This document shows, one piece after another, positions 11,451 through 22,220 of a stretch of 64,000 bases of DNA (positions within the stretch are counted from its first letter, which is position 1; every line of letters starts with the position of its first letter). The stretch covers positions 104,571,454-104,635,453 of the forward strand of contig OX457064.1 in the NCBI GenBank assembly GCA_949752795.1, in the 5' to 3' direction. The stretch comes from Hyperoodon ampullatus. Taxonomy: Eukaryota > Chordata > Mammalia > Artiodactyla > Ziphiidae. Both the position numbers and the translations under genes were made by a program. Below the pieces are notes generated by a model. That model was not told the DNA's origin and searched no databases. It saw nothing but the letters and a program-made list of their open reading frames with translations.

Positions 11451-12356
11451 AACACAGGCAGACACAGACACACACACAAAGACACACACACAGATACACA
11501 GACACACACACACAGATATACAGAGACACATACACAGATATAGAGACACACAGATACACACAAAGACACACACAGACACACACACAGACACACACAGAGA
11601 GATATACACACAGACACACACACAGATACACAGACACAGACACATACACACAGACATACAGACAGACACACACAGATACACACACAAAGACACACACAGA
11701 CATACACACAGATATACAGACAGACACACACAGATACACACACAAAGACACACACAGACATACACACAGATATACAGAGACACACACAAAGACACACACA
11801 GACACACACACAGATACACAGACACATACACACAGATATACAGACACACACACACAGATATAGAGACACACAGATACACACAAAGACACACACACAGACA
11901 CACACACAGACACACACAGAGATATACACACAGACACATACACACAGATATACAGACACACACACACAGATACACATACACAGACACACACACAGATATA
12001 GAGACACACAGATGCACACAAAGACACACACACAGACACACACAAAGACACACACAGAGAGATATACACACAGACACACACACAGATACACAGACACATA
12101 CACACAGATATACAGACAGACACACACAGATACACACACAAAGACACACACAGACATACACACAGATATACAGAGACACACACAAAGACACACACAGACA
12201 CATACACACAGATATACAGACACACACAGATACACAAAGACACACACAGACACACACTAAGACACATACAGACACACACACAGATACACACACAAAGACA
12301 CAGACACATACACACAGATATACACAGACACACACACAGATACACACACACACAGA
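11451..12356. repeat. 0.9-kb CA-rich satellite-like array with higher-order units
   Basis: The stretch consists almost wholly of ACACAC interrupted by AGAT, AGAC, AAAG and ATAC words. It has higher-order order: a 58-bp unit starting 'gacagacacacacagataca' at 11661 recurs at 11719 and again at 12115. The anchor 'gatatagagacacacagat' occurs at 11537 and 11857 and, with one change, at 11995. Because the complement is TG-rich without TAA/TAG/TGA, long frames stay open (446, 339 and 303 codons on the minus strand). They encode only Cys/Val/Leu/Ser low-complexity strings and are not genes. Confidence 0.92.
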
Positions 12357-13194
12357 GGTGTTTTTTCGCTGTTCACACAAGCCAGTGGTACCAATGGCAA
12401 ATCCTCCAGTGCACCTGCCTTGTGAATGTAAAATCACCTTTGCTTCTGTAGCTCCTCCCCCTACATCTAATCCTGGAAGGGTCAGAAATAGGAGCTCGTG
12501 GGTTGGGGATGAACTGGTATGAGGAGACAACAACAGCTGACTGTCCTTTCCTCTGTGGTGTCTCCTTGCCTGGTGACACTGCAGTAAATACCCCTCAGCT
12601 CTGCCAGCCCCTTTCCACAGGCTCCATCCTGATGCCTCCTTCTCTCCCTGCCGTGATCACACCCAATCTTCTGAACTCAGTCCAAACGCACATCGAAGAT
12701 AAACCTTTCCCTGAAAGGTTTCTACCTCTGGGATTCCTCGTGGATAGTGAGCCCCAGCACGTCTAGGAATGGGACACAAGGCACAGAGGTCCCCATAGCA
12801 CATCGGGCAGAAGAAGGGGATGCTTCCCCATGGTAGACTAGGGTGTTAGGCTGGGCATCAGGGTCTACCAGGTGCGTAGGGCATACAGTCCAAATTGCAT
12901 GACTGGCTCCTTTCGATTCTGACTGTAGTTAGTAGCAGAATGCCCTGTAAGGGTTTCAGAGCTTGGGCTCAGATCAGGAAATCTGGGAATGAGGAGTCTT
13001 TGGTGAGGCTGTCTGCTGGGTGCTGCTATCACACCGACGGTCCTGCCGGATAGTGGCTGCTACAGGCTGGGATTCAGAGGCAGAGTCTGGGGCCTGAGGA
13101 AAGAGTCCCATGCACTGGAATGTGACACGTATTGATTCATCCGTATAGTTGAGTTTGACTTTCACAAAGTTCAGCGTGGCAGATGTGACTCTAG
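12357..13194. other. Unassigned unique sequence
   Basis: No gene or confident repeat. The frame at 12503-12766 has no recognisable domain. Confidence 0.4.
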
Positions 13195-13246
13195 ACTGGT
13201 ATTTTCAAACATTTGCAGGCATAGGTCATCACTAGGAGAGCTGATT

Positions 13247-13262
13247 AAAATGTACATCTTCC
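13247..13262. repeat. Left target-site duplication of U8 retrocopy
   Basis: The 16-bp word 'aaaatgtacatcttcc' is identical to 13376-13391 on the other side of the insert, which supports L1-machinery retrotransposition in trans. Confidence 0.9.
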
Positions 13263-13263
13263 C

Positions 13264-13375
13264 ATCATCAGGTGGGATAATCCTTACCTGTTCCTCCTTT
13301 CAGAGGACAGAATAGAACATGATGATTGGAGCTCGCATGATTCGTGATTAACGGCTGTGCGTAATCAGGCCTTGC
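13264..13375 (+). pseudogene. U8 snoRNA (SNORD118) retropseudogene, 3'-truncated
   Basis: From 'atcatcaggtgggataatcc' through 'cttacctgttcctcct', 'gaacatgatgattgg', 'cgtgattaac' and 'tgcgtaatcaggccttgc', the sequence tracks vertebrate U8 snoRNA from its first base. The C-box-like 'atgatga' is at 13319-13325. The last roughly 25 bases, including the D box, are missing, so it cannot be a functional box C/D RNA. U8 normally acts in 5.8S and 28S rRNA maturation in the nucleolus. The copy lies between perfect 16-bp repeats 'aaaatgtacatcttcc' (13247-13262 and 13376-13391). The first repeat follows TT, giving the L1 endonuclease-type TT/AAAA site. No poly(A) tail is seen. Identification is from memory of the human RNA. 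Confidence 0.88.
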
Positions 13376-13508
13376 AAAATGTACATCTTCCTGGGGATTG
13401 CACTCAGTAATTAGAGAGTTTGGGGTGGGCCCTGGCAATAGGCATAGAAGCAAGTTTCTGGGTGATCGGGTGATACCACACATGGGTCCCCAGACCACCA
13501 AGCATGTG

Positions 13509-14479
13509 ACTGAACTCTGATCAATTTCCATTTTTACTAAAAGACCGACAGAGTCCTTGTCTTTTCTGTGTTTCTCCCTCCAAGTGTTATGTAATTAAAG
13601 CCGAGGCTGTGAGTGAGCAATTCAAGAGGGGCTGGGGGACCAAGGTTACAATTAGATTTTCCTGCAGTAGCGTGACAACGGATTGTTTCAGCCCTTGAAG
13701 AGGCAGGTGGGCACGCACTCTAACAATGGGCAGAATGGTCTATGAGTCACCCTCCCATCTTCCTGAATGTTTGCCCACACGGAAGATTTGCTCCATCACT
13801 CGGTATGAAATTGGGCTTCCTACTTGCAGCTGCCTGGTGAGTAATTTATAGGACACAGAGGATGAGGAGAGTAATTAGGTTTGGGTTTTTGTTTTGGCTG
13901 GGTGATTCAAATGCCGCTGTTCCCTTGTCATTCCTGATTTCTGAAAAGTCCGCTACTCTCCCACATTCACATGTAGAAGCCAGAGGATGTTTACAGTTTC
14001 TCTGCAAAGCAATTTCTTTGAGAGCTGTTTTTCTTTCTGCACACTGCATGATTAAAAACAGAAACCATGAGCCCCAGAGGGAGTTGGGAGTCGGTCCTCT
14101 GGGTGTTTTCAGCTTAGGTGGTTTAGGAAAAAAATATTCCTTCTTTATGTTTGGTAGAGGAGGTAGTATTTCCAACAGGTGGAGCTGGGGGAAAAAAACC
14201 TGTTGTGACTATGTTTCTTAGTGGTACAAATTACTCTTAGGACACTGTTTGAATGGATGAGTTGAATGTCAAATTTGCATGCAAAGGAGATGCTCTCTAG
14301 GAGATGCTAATGTGGTTTGTGTTGTGATTTTCAAGGATAGTTTCTAGATGACCTATAATGTGTTTTCCTTTCCCTTGTAGATAACAATCCTCTTATTATC
14401 TGCAGCCTCAAGAAGAGAACAAAGCAGACCAGGCCGTTAGGGGATTGAAATTATGCATTTAACTTCATGAACATTGTGT
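13509..14479. other. Unassigned sequence with an octamer palindrome
   Basis: No gene or repeat is assigned. A perfect 12-bp palindrome 'tttgcatgcaaa' at 14274-14285 contains the POU octamer 'atttgcat' (14273-14280). Overlapping 109- and 119-codon frames on opposite strands (13846-14221) look like chance. Confidence 0.4.
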
Positions 14480-14615
14480 CTAAGTGGCCTCATTCATTCA
14501 ACATATATTTATAAGTAGCTCTATGCCAGATACTGCTCTCAGCACCGGGGATGCATCAGTGAACAAAACAGTCCAAATTTCTGCACTTAATGCTGCTTAC
14601 TTTCTGATGAGGTTA
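14480..14615 (-). mobile_element. L2 LINE 3' end
   Basis: 'ttcattcaacatatatttat' is followed by 'ctatgccagatactgctctc', 'caccggggatgcatcagtga' and 'acaaaacag', which is the antisense L2 3' terminus. Confidence 0.7.
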
Positions 14616-14639
14616 TAGTTTGACTCCCTGGCCCTTATA

Positions 14640-14735
14640 ATATGGATTTCGACATGACTTTGGACAAGCTGATAAAACTCTCTGAATGTGAATTTCCTCA
14701 TCTGTCAAATCTATTCATTGTGCTATTTGTGTTTC
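14640..14735 (+). mobile_element. MIR SINE fragment
   Basis: 'atgactttggacaagctgat' followed by 'atttcctcatctgtcaaatc' is sense MIR core. Confidence 0.6.
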
Positions 14736-14821
14736 CCCAGTTTTCCTAGTCTTGAGAGCACCAGGAATACTTGATAAGAATAAGCCCCTTCCACAGGGAC
14801 TCTGATTTGGTATGTCTGGAC

Positions 14822-15482
14822 CAGCCTTGTCCAGTAGAATGTAATATGAGCCACTCATGTCATTTCTAATGTTCTCATAGCCACATTTAAAAAAAAGTAT
14901 AAAGAAATAAGTGAAATTAATTCTAATATCTTTTGTAAAATATAAATTTATTTATTTATTTATTTTTGGCTGTGTTGGGTCTTCGTTGCTGCGCACGGGC
15001 TTCCTCTAGTTGAGGCGAGATGGGGCTACTCTTCGTTGAGGTGCGCAGGCTTCTCATTGTGGTGGCTTCTCTTGTTGTGGAGCACGGGCTCTATAGGCGT
15101 GTGGGCTTCAGTAGCTGTGGCTCACCGGCTCTAGAGCACAGGCTCAGTAGTTGTGGCGCACGGGCTTAGTTCCTCCGCGGCATTTGGGATGTTCCCAGAC
15201 CAGGGCTCGAACCCGTGTCCCCTGCATTGGCAGGCAGATTCTTAACCACGTGCCACCAGGGAGGTCCATATCTTTTATTTAATCCCATAAATTCAAAATT
15301 CTATCATTTCAAGATGTAGTCAATAGAAAATAGTAATGAGATATTTTATATTCTTTCTTTGTACGAAGCCTGCAAAATCTAGTGTGTATTTTATACTTAC
15401 AACACAACTCATTTCGGATTTGCCACCTTTCAAGTGCTCACTCATCACCTGTGGCTGCTGGCCACCATCTTGGACAGCACTG
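14822..15482. mobile_element. hAT-like MER DNA transposon, split by CHR-1 SINE
   Basis: The left end 'cagccttgtccagtagaa' and the right end '...tcttggacagcactg' form inverted termini of the CAGNNNTGTCCA type. Internal text such as 'gagccactcatgtcattt' and 'gtgaaattaattctaatatc' is typical of a mammal-wide MER element. The candidate 8-bp flanks 'gtctggac' (14814-14821) and 'gtccccac' (15483-15490) match at 5 of 8 positions. I cannot name the exact family. A CHR-1 SINE occupies 14935-15267. Confidence 0.65.
14935..15267 (-). mobile_element. CHR-1-like SINE
   Basis: Antisense: a (TTTA)n tail, 'tttttggctgtgttgggtct', repeated 'gtagttgtggcgcacgggct' style blocks and the end 'tgccaccagggaggtcc'. 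The B-box-like 'gggctcgaaccc' is near 15204. Flanking 'atatctttt' at 14926-14934 and 15268-15276 forms a 9-bp target duplication inside the host transposon. Confidence 0.9.
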
Positions 15483-15490
15483 GTCCCCAC

Positions 15491-16325
15491 AGAGCCTTGG
15501 AATCTGTACATTGAACAAGTGGTTCAGATGATTCTTACGTCTGAGCAAGTGTGGAAGAGACTAGACCAGATGCTCCCCAAGGGAGCTCCCAATTCTCACT
15601 TTCTATTAGAATTTCGAGGTGGGGGGGGCACATCAAAGCATCTCTCACTCAGTTGGCAATTACCACATATTCTTATTTTCAGAACATCAGTTTCATAACT
15701 TATTTGATCTCCTCCGTTTTCTCCCCCTCCCATCCTCTATGTGGTTAAACTGAGAGTCAAGCCTTCTTAAGAATAATGACATAACAATGCTGGAGGTGAT
15801 TCAAAGAAGAAAACTTCACATGATCAAAGGGATAAAGAGGCTGTCTTATGAGGATAACCTAAAAAGAACAAAGCGCTTCAAGCTAGAAAAAGAAGGTGGA
15901 AAAGTCAGGGTGATCAAAGTTTGTAAAGTCGTGAAGTAAATGGAAGGCTGAACAGGAACGTTTTGAAATCCAAAACTTAGCAGAAAAATGGAGCCTATTG
16001 GATAGCTTGAAATCATTAACCTTAAGACAAATGATGAGAAAACAATAATAATTCTTTAGGCAGCAGATACAGAATTCAGAGAACACATTCCCTCTAGGAT
16101 AGCAAAGGATATAATGCAAAGAGATTCAGGCAATGTTTCAGTTTAAGCCATAACCTCTTACAATATCCTAAAACATTCCCTATCTCCCTAGTAAGTAGTT
16201 GGTTTTATCTGTGGGAGGAGGTGAGCTTCAGATCCTACTACTCTGCCATCTTGATTGCCTCCCCAGTCGTTGGTTTTAGATAGAATACTTTCCATCTGTC
16301 CATCTATCCATCCACCTGTACATCT
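15491..16325. other. Unassigned, possible very old repeat at 15850-15960
   Basis: The stretch 'gaggataacctaaaaagaac' to 'gtaaatggaaggctgaacag' faintly resembles an ancient amniote interspersed repeat, but I cannot name it. Nothing else is recognised. Confidence 0.3.
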
Positions 16326-16560
16326 GTTCATTAAACTTTGTAAGGGTCTACTCTGTGAAATATGTTTTGTTAGAGGTTTTCATATGCAGGACTTCATTGA
16401 ATACACATAACAATCCTGCAAAGTAGATACTATTATATCTTATTTCACAGATGGAGTTATAGGCTCAGAGAGGTTCAGTGACTTGTCCAAATTCATTTGG
16501 CTGACAAGTCGTGTTAGTGCTTGGTTTAAAAACTCCAAGCCTTAAACAAAGTCCAGTGGT
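16326..16560 (-). mobile_element. MIR SINE, nearly full length
   Basis: From 'cttcattgaatacacataac' through 'aatcctgcaaagtagatact', 'tttcacagatggagttatag' and 'ggttcagtgacttgtccaaa' this is antisense MIR. Confidence 0.78.
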
Positions 16561-16859
16561 CTTTACAAACAACAGCATGTGAGGCCAGCTGTCTACTAGG
16601 TTGTCCCAAAGCATTCTTATGAGAAAATGGGGAAGGTTCTCCTCTCTCAGAAGATCTATCACCAAGGCTGAGTTCAGCACGCCTGTCAGGACCTCACAAG
16701 ACCAAAGCCAGCATCCCCTGCACCCCATCAGGCTTGTGGAAACCCTCTTCTGAGTTGCGATCACATGGTTACAGATGTGTTCAATCAGTTTCATTTGTTG
16801 AGCTTTCTTGGGGCAACACAGCATGACAAACTTCAGGAAGTATAAACCTTGTTAGAATC

Positions 16860-17020
16860 ACAATAGTACACAATCATCAAAACTAGTGGAAACCATTAAG
16901 ATCATCTTTTCCAATCTTCTCGTTCACAGTAATGGCCCAGCTGCTATGTATTTGTGGCCTTGGCCAGCACTGGGATTAGAATTGACAGTCTGACTCCCTG
17001 GCCAAATCTCTTTCCAGGCT
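16860..17020 (-). mobile_element. MIR3-like SINE fragment
   Basis: 'gatcatcttttccaatcttc', 'cagcactgggattagaattg' and 'cagtctgactccctggccaa' follow antisense MIR3 order. The core is diverged. Confidence 0.45.
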
Positions 17021-18096
17021 GGTAAGCTTTGCAAACGATGCCCTTTCACTGCTATCCAGTAGGCAAAGTAACTCAGAATTTGACATTTCATTTCTTGATA
17101 TTTGATGGAAACACCTGAAATATGTCACATCAGACTGAAAAATCATTGGGCCTAATAACATGCAAAAATGATTTACAGCTTGTAATTGAAGATTTAGCGT
17201 TGGCAAAAGTTATTCTGGGTGACTTCAGAGGAGAGGCTTAAATTTCCCCCATTTGTTTTCTCTGTATCCCACTTTAGAGTTCTTGGTACATGCTATTTTC
17301 TCCATCCGAAATAACTGTTTGTGTTGCAGGGCCCAGCAGTAAGGGCAGGTAAGAATCACGGGGTTGGAGATACACGAACCGGTAGTCAATAGTCACGAAT
17401 CACGATTCACATATTGCACACATTTAGAACACAACACAGGCCAGTCAAGTAGGGAAAGGGCGTAACTAAGGGTTGGGTCCTCCCGCAAAGAGCCTTCAAG
17501 TCACTCTGCTTAGCATCTCTTTTTAAGGCGTCACGGTTACCCCAGGGGAAGGGATCTTGGCTCTATCCATTGCTCCTATTCCAGTGACACACATGGCCCA
17601 TCAAACTTCTCATCTAAAGCAGTAGTCTTAGTTCATCACTTGAAGACTTCCACAGTCCTGCAGCGGACATTTCAAAATAACTAGTATGGAAGTTCCCATT
17701 GGCCACTGTGACTCCATGTTGAACTACTTAACATGTCTTGACAGTGCTTAAATCCTGTAGGTTTCACAGATGATGAATAGGAAACCTAACACCAAAGAAA
17801 TCACATCATAACAATACCCCATGTGTATTAGATAGACTAGAATAAGCTAAGCTGTTGTAGCGAATAAACCCTAGCATCTCAACCCTGGGATGTGTACAGA
17901 CCCTGTCTCTCACTCACAACACAGTCTGATGTGGGCTGAGCGGATCTCCTGCCTGGGTCCCCTGAGCGAGCTTCCCCACTCTGCTCTGCTTTGTGCCTCT
18001 CACAGACTTGGGTCCTCTCCTTGGCAGTGACTCTGGGATCTGAACTGTTTTCATAATGCAGCTACACCATTTTAGACTCTTTCCTTCCAGGCAAGT
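17021..18096. other. Unassigned sequence
   Basis: No gene recognised. The block at 17840-18050, with 'taagctgttgtagcgaataa' followed by 'ctctcactcacaacacagtc', resembles an interspersed repeat whose family I cannot place. Confidence 0.3.
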
Positions 18097-18136
18097 GGAG
18101 AGAGAGAGAGAGATGGAGGGGGGGAGAATGGGAGAA

Positions 18137-18168
<32 letters not shown>
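18097..18168. repeat. GA-rich low-complexity tract
   Basis: Purine-rich DNA with (AG)n at 18098-18112 and 18140-18168, separated by G-rich sequence. All purines lie on the plus strand, a composition compatible with triplex (H-DNA) formation. Confidence 0.9.
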
Positions 18169-18171
<3 letters not shown>

Positions 18172-19814
18172 CTAGAGAAGACACACGTGCTTGTATTTGC
18201 CTCAGACAAGAAGGGGTCTGGGAAGGAAGAGGGTCGTGTGGATACTTGGTGGGGAGTCACGGTCTCTACCACGGCAGATCTGGATTGTGTCCCCCTGCCC
18301 CGCCACAGGTCAAGAAGCCTTTCTTCCCTAAGCACTTAACCCAGCAAGATGGGTTCCGTCTATTGATAGGTTCTTAGTTCACCGACAGGACGGGAAGCTC
18401 TTTCAGGGGATGACCTTCATCAAATATTCTCAGGGATCATATGCTCATTCGCTCTGGCAGGTGGTTGATTTGGGGGAAGGAGTGTGACTCCAAGGCAGAT
18501 GGCCTGTGGCTCACTCCCAATGCCAGGTGGGGGGCACGGGGTGAAAGGGCAATGCTGACTGTCCCTGGGGCCTGGGGGGAGGAGGGGGCGTCTCTCTGAG
18601 GAGCCACACTGGCTTCCTTTCCTCATTCAGGAAAAGCTTTCAGTCTGTCCTGTAACTCGTTCCCTCCGCGACATTTACAGAGTGGTTGCTATGAGCCAGG
18701 ACGTGTCCTAGGGGCTGCCTCTGCTTCATAAGAAGGGTGTAGCCAGTGTTGTGAGGTCTGATGAGGGGACTTCACAAAGCACAAGGATAGGGCAGACAGG
18801 AGTCATTTGCCTCCATGGTAGAAAAAAAGAGAAATTCCATAAAAGTGGTCATTATTATCTGGAAAATAGTATGGAACAACCTGCAGAGAATGAATTTCAC
18901 ACATAGGATTCCAGCTGTAAAAAAAGTATTGGGGAAAGGACAGCCTTGCCCCTCAAGCCTTAGGGGACAGATATGGCCAACAGATAAAGGAAAGTCTCTG
19001 TTCCTAGACAGCAAGTCAGAAGACGAACTAGCAGAAACTGGTGCTCAGTGTGGCCTGCTCTCCTGTGATCTGGTGGAGAACCAGTTTAAGGGGTATTTGA
19101 TCAGAATGGAGAAAGTTGCCCAGCGGCCTTAAGCCCCTCCACTACTGTCCAGGAGTCCTTGGGGTTCCCCTCTCCAAGAACAGGATTAGACCCAGAGTCT
19201 GAGGCTGACGGTTAAATGCCTCCAACTGCAAAGATTAATCAGTTGGTGGGGCAGGGAGCCATGAGCAGCCGCAGAGAAAGTTCATCGTCATTAAGTGGTA
19301 CCACCGGGAATTAGTGGGAACAGGGCATCACTGTAAAGAATATCATTTCTATGGGCAGATCTTCCACCTCACTTAGGAGTCATACCCTGGAAAAGTAACT
19401 TACATGTTAGTGTTGCCTTTGCGACGGTCAGTGAATGCAGCCGGCTGAAAGGCACACAGACCAAGGTCAAAGTGTGGGTCACAGGGGGCAAAGTCATGGT
19501 ACGGGGCCGTATAGGAACAGGTGACAGGAGAAAGGACCAGGGAGGAAAAGTGCCGTGCTTGGTACAAGAGTCTGGGACAGTTGGATTTGGCTTGAGTCTT
19601 CTGGACACTATGGTTAGAGGAACAACCTGACAGCTCCTGTTAATAGCAACTGGTCAGAACCGCCTACAGTAACTCCCAATGGGAGTCTGTCAACCTAGAT
19701 TCCCAGGGCAAGCATCCCAAGCAGAGACAGAAACTGTATCTTTTTTTAAGACTCAGCTGTGGAAGTCGCTCTGAGTTTCTTCTGCCACATCTTACTCATT
19801 AGAAATGAGCCATT
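18169..19814. other. Unassigned sequence
   Basis: No gene recognised. The last 200 bases, with 'tagattcccagggcaagcat' and 'aagactcagctgtggaagtc', look like an old LTR-type repeat that later took the twin-primed L1, but I cannot name the family. Confidence 0.3.
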
Positions 19815-19830
19815 AAGATGGCTTGTCTTC

Positions 19831-20902
19831 AGCATTTATTGTTTGTAGATTTTTTGATGATGGCCATTCTGATGGGTATGATATGATAAATGCTGGAGAG
19901 GGTGTGGAGAAAAGGGAACCCTCTTGCACTGTTGGTGGGAATGTAAATTGATACAGCCACTGTGGAGAACAGTATGGAGGTTCCTTAAAACACTAAAAAT
20001 AGAACTACCATATGACCCAGCAATCCCACTACTGGGCATATACCCTGAGAAAACCATAATTCAAAAAGAGTCATGTAGGGCTTCCCTGGTGGCGCAGTGG
20101 TTGAGAATCCGCCTGCCGATGCAGGGGACGCGAGTTCGTGCCCCGGCCTGGGAGGATCCCATGTGCCGCGGAGCAGCTGGGCCTGTCGACCATGGCCGCT
20201 GAGGCTGCGCGTCCGGAGCCTGTGCTCCGCAACGGGAGAGGCCACAACAGTGAGAGGCCCACATACCGCAAAAAAAAAAAAAAGAGTCATGTACCAAAAT
20301 GTTCATTGCAGCTCTATTTACAATAGCCAGGACATGGAAGCAACCTAAGCGTCCATCAACAGATGAATGGATAAAGAAGATGTGGCACATATATACAATG
20401 GAATATTACTCAGCCATAAAAAGGAACAAAACTGAGGTATTTGTAGTGAGGTGGATGGACCTAGAGACTGTCATACAGAGTGAAGTAAGTCAGAAAGACA
20501 AAAACAAATACCATATGCTAACACATATATATGGGATCTAAAAAAAAAAAAAAAAAGGTCATGAAGAACCTAGGGGCAAGATGGGAATAAAGATGCAGAC
20601 CTACTAGAGAATGGACTTGAGAATACAGGGAGGGGGAAGGGTAAGCTGGGACAGAGTGAGACAGTGGCATGGACATATATAAACTAAATGTAAAATAGAT
20701 AGCTAGTGGGAAGCAGCCGCATAGCACAGGGAGATCAGCTCGGTGCTTTGTGACCACCCAGAGGGGTGGGAGGGAGGGAGATGCAAGAGGGAAGAGATAT
20801 GGGGACATGTGTGTATGTATAACTGATTCACTTTGTTATAAAGCAGAAACTAACACACCATTGTAAAGCAATTATACTCCAATAAAGATGTTAAAAAAAA
20901 AA
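19831..20902 (+). mobile_element. L1 LINE with 5' inversion (twin priming), carrying a CHR-2 SINE
   Basis: The 42 bases at 19831-19872 are the exact reverse complement of the L1 stretch at 34815-34856 in this window, and the inverted part extends to about 19885. From about 19886 the same L1 continues in sense orientation through ORF2 C-terminus and 3' UTR to 'caataaagatgtt' and a poly(A). Target duplications 'aagatggcttgtcttc' (19815-19830) and 'aagatggcttgccttc' (20903-20918) differ at one base. The left one follows TT, an L1 endonuclease-type site. Frames of 92 and 80 codons keep parts of the ORF2 C-terminus, but the SINE breaks it. Confidence 0.9.
20078..20281 (+). mobile_element. CHR-2-like SINE inside L1
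   Basis: It runs from 'gggcttccctggtggcgcag' to 'gagaggcccacataccgc' plus a poly(A) that merges with the right duplication. Perfect 15-bp duplications 'aaaaagagtcatgta' lie at 20063-20077 and 20279-20293 and restore the L1 sequence when the SINE is removed. Confidence 0.95.
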
Positions 20903-21009
20903 AAGATGGCTTGCCTTCGAGGAGAGGTGAATTGGAGCCCTCCTTTTTATGGAGGGTCAAAAATGTGAAGACATGTTTTGCTGATTTGTTTTTTGAATAC
21001 ACTTCATTT

Positions 21010-21255
21010 TTTAATTTTTCTTTTTATCATTAACAAGGGTTCAATATTTTTTTACATTTTTTTCTTTTGAAGCAAACCTTACACATGATAAATGCACAAG
21101 TACATCATGTACATCTGTCGAGTTTTGACAAATGAATACATCTATATAATCTAAACCCTATCAAGAGATATAAAACATTACCATCATCTCTGTAAGTTCC
21201 CTCAGCCCTTTCCCAGTCAGTTCCTGCCCTAATCCCAGATGCCAGGGGTGTTCTG
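21010..21255 (-). mobile_element. Old L1 LINE 3' region (antisense)
   Basis: 'acatctgtcgagttttgaca' is followed by 'aatgaatacatctatataat', 'caagagatataaaacattac' and 'agttccctcagccctttccc', the antisense of an old L1M-type 3' UTR. Confidence 0.65.
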
Positions 21256-22220
21256 TTTTTGTTTTTTCCTATTGTAGTTTCAAGATGTTGATTTATACAA
21301 GTTAGTATAATTACTGAGTCCTCAAATAATTTTTCTTTGGTTGTTACTTGGTCTTCTTTTTAAAAGCATATTTTCCATGTTCTGGCCACAAGTTATTTGA
21401 TTCATCTCACGGGCCCACTTCCTCCCAGGATCTCCCAAAGTCTCATCTGTCATGGGATTTGACTCATGATCTCACCATCTAATTAGGTCCAGGTGCAGAC
21501 AAGCCCCTGAGTTTGGCTTGCCCAGCACAGCACCCTCAGCTCCCACCCTCTGCAGGAAAGAGACTTCCTTACAGAGCGTAAGCGCCCTGCAGACCGAAAC
21601 TCATCTCCTTTTACCCTTCATGGTGTTTAGCACTAACTAAATATTAAATGCTCTGGAGACGTCATCTTGCAGATTTTCTAATGTTTCAGAACAATCAAAC
21701 CTCGACCTCCCTCCCTTCTGTTCCCAAGTAGCATAATTCCTTGCCGCGGTTGGCTTTCTGCCCTTGGAGCTCAGGAATTGCCTCAAGAACAGCAAGCAAG
21801 CCCGAGTGCTTGTGCCAGGGCAATGACCATCAGCAGTGGCAGGGAGGGGCTTTGCGGCATAACCAGGGGGCACTGATGCCGCTTCACTTCCCAAATTCTC
21901 AAACTGCACGCTGCTCCTGGGATCCTCTTGGCAAGGCCTCCCTGCCTTTGGGATATCAAACCAACTGCAAAATCAAAGAGACAGCCTTGCATCGAAGGCC
22001 CCCTGACACTGTTTACAGCCAAATCAATCTGCTCACGGTCATAACTGAGATACAGGGGGCCCAGGTGTGGCCTTCAACTGGACCTCAATCTGCTTCATGA
22101 CAGGACCAGGGATGCTCAGGAATAGAAGGAAACCTTCTCTTCCCCTGCAGTCTTCTGCCGCCTGTCCCCATGCCCACCCTGTGGGCACACTCCCATGAGA
22201 GAGACTTTCCAGGAACAAAG
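21256..22220. other. Unassigned sequence
   Basis: No gene or repeat recognised. A 119-codon plus frame (21741-22100) overlaps minus-strand frames and has no domain character. Confidence 0.4.

Larger units (their letters stand above)
13195..13508 (+). mobile_element. MER5A-like hAT-Charlie DNA transposon, split by a U8 retrocopy
   Basis: The left part 'ctggtattttcaaacatttg' to 'agctgattaaaatgtacatc' and the right part 'ggattgcactcagtaattag' with 'tttggggtgggccctgg' and 'ggtccccagaccacc' follow the MER5A consensus. The two halves join when the 129-bp insert (U8 copy plus one target duplication) is removed. It is a non-autonomous fossil transposon. Confidence 0.65.

Noticed and set aside
11451..12356. 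Possible CRISPR-like array of regularly spaced repeats
   Set aside because: There are no unique spacers and no conserved palindromic repeat. The units are dinucleotide-derived, and the genome is vertebrate.
11193..12533. 446-codon minus-strand open frame (and 339- and 303-codon frames in other registers)
   Set aside because: It is a by-product of the TG-rich complement lacking stop words. The product is only Cys/Val/Leu/Ser low-complexity sequence, and all registers are open over long stretches.
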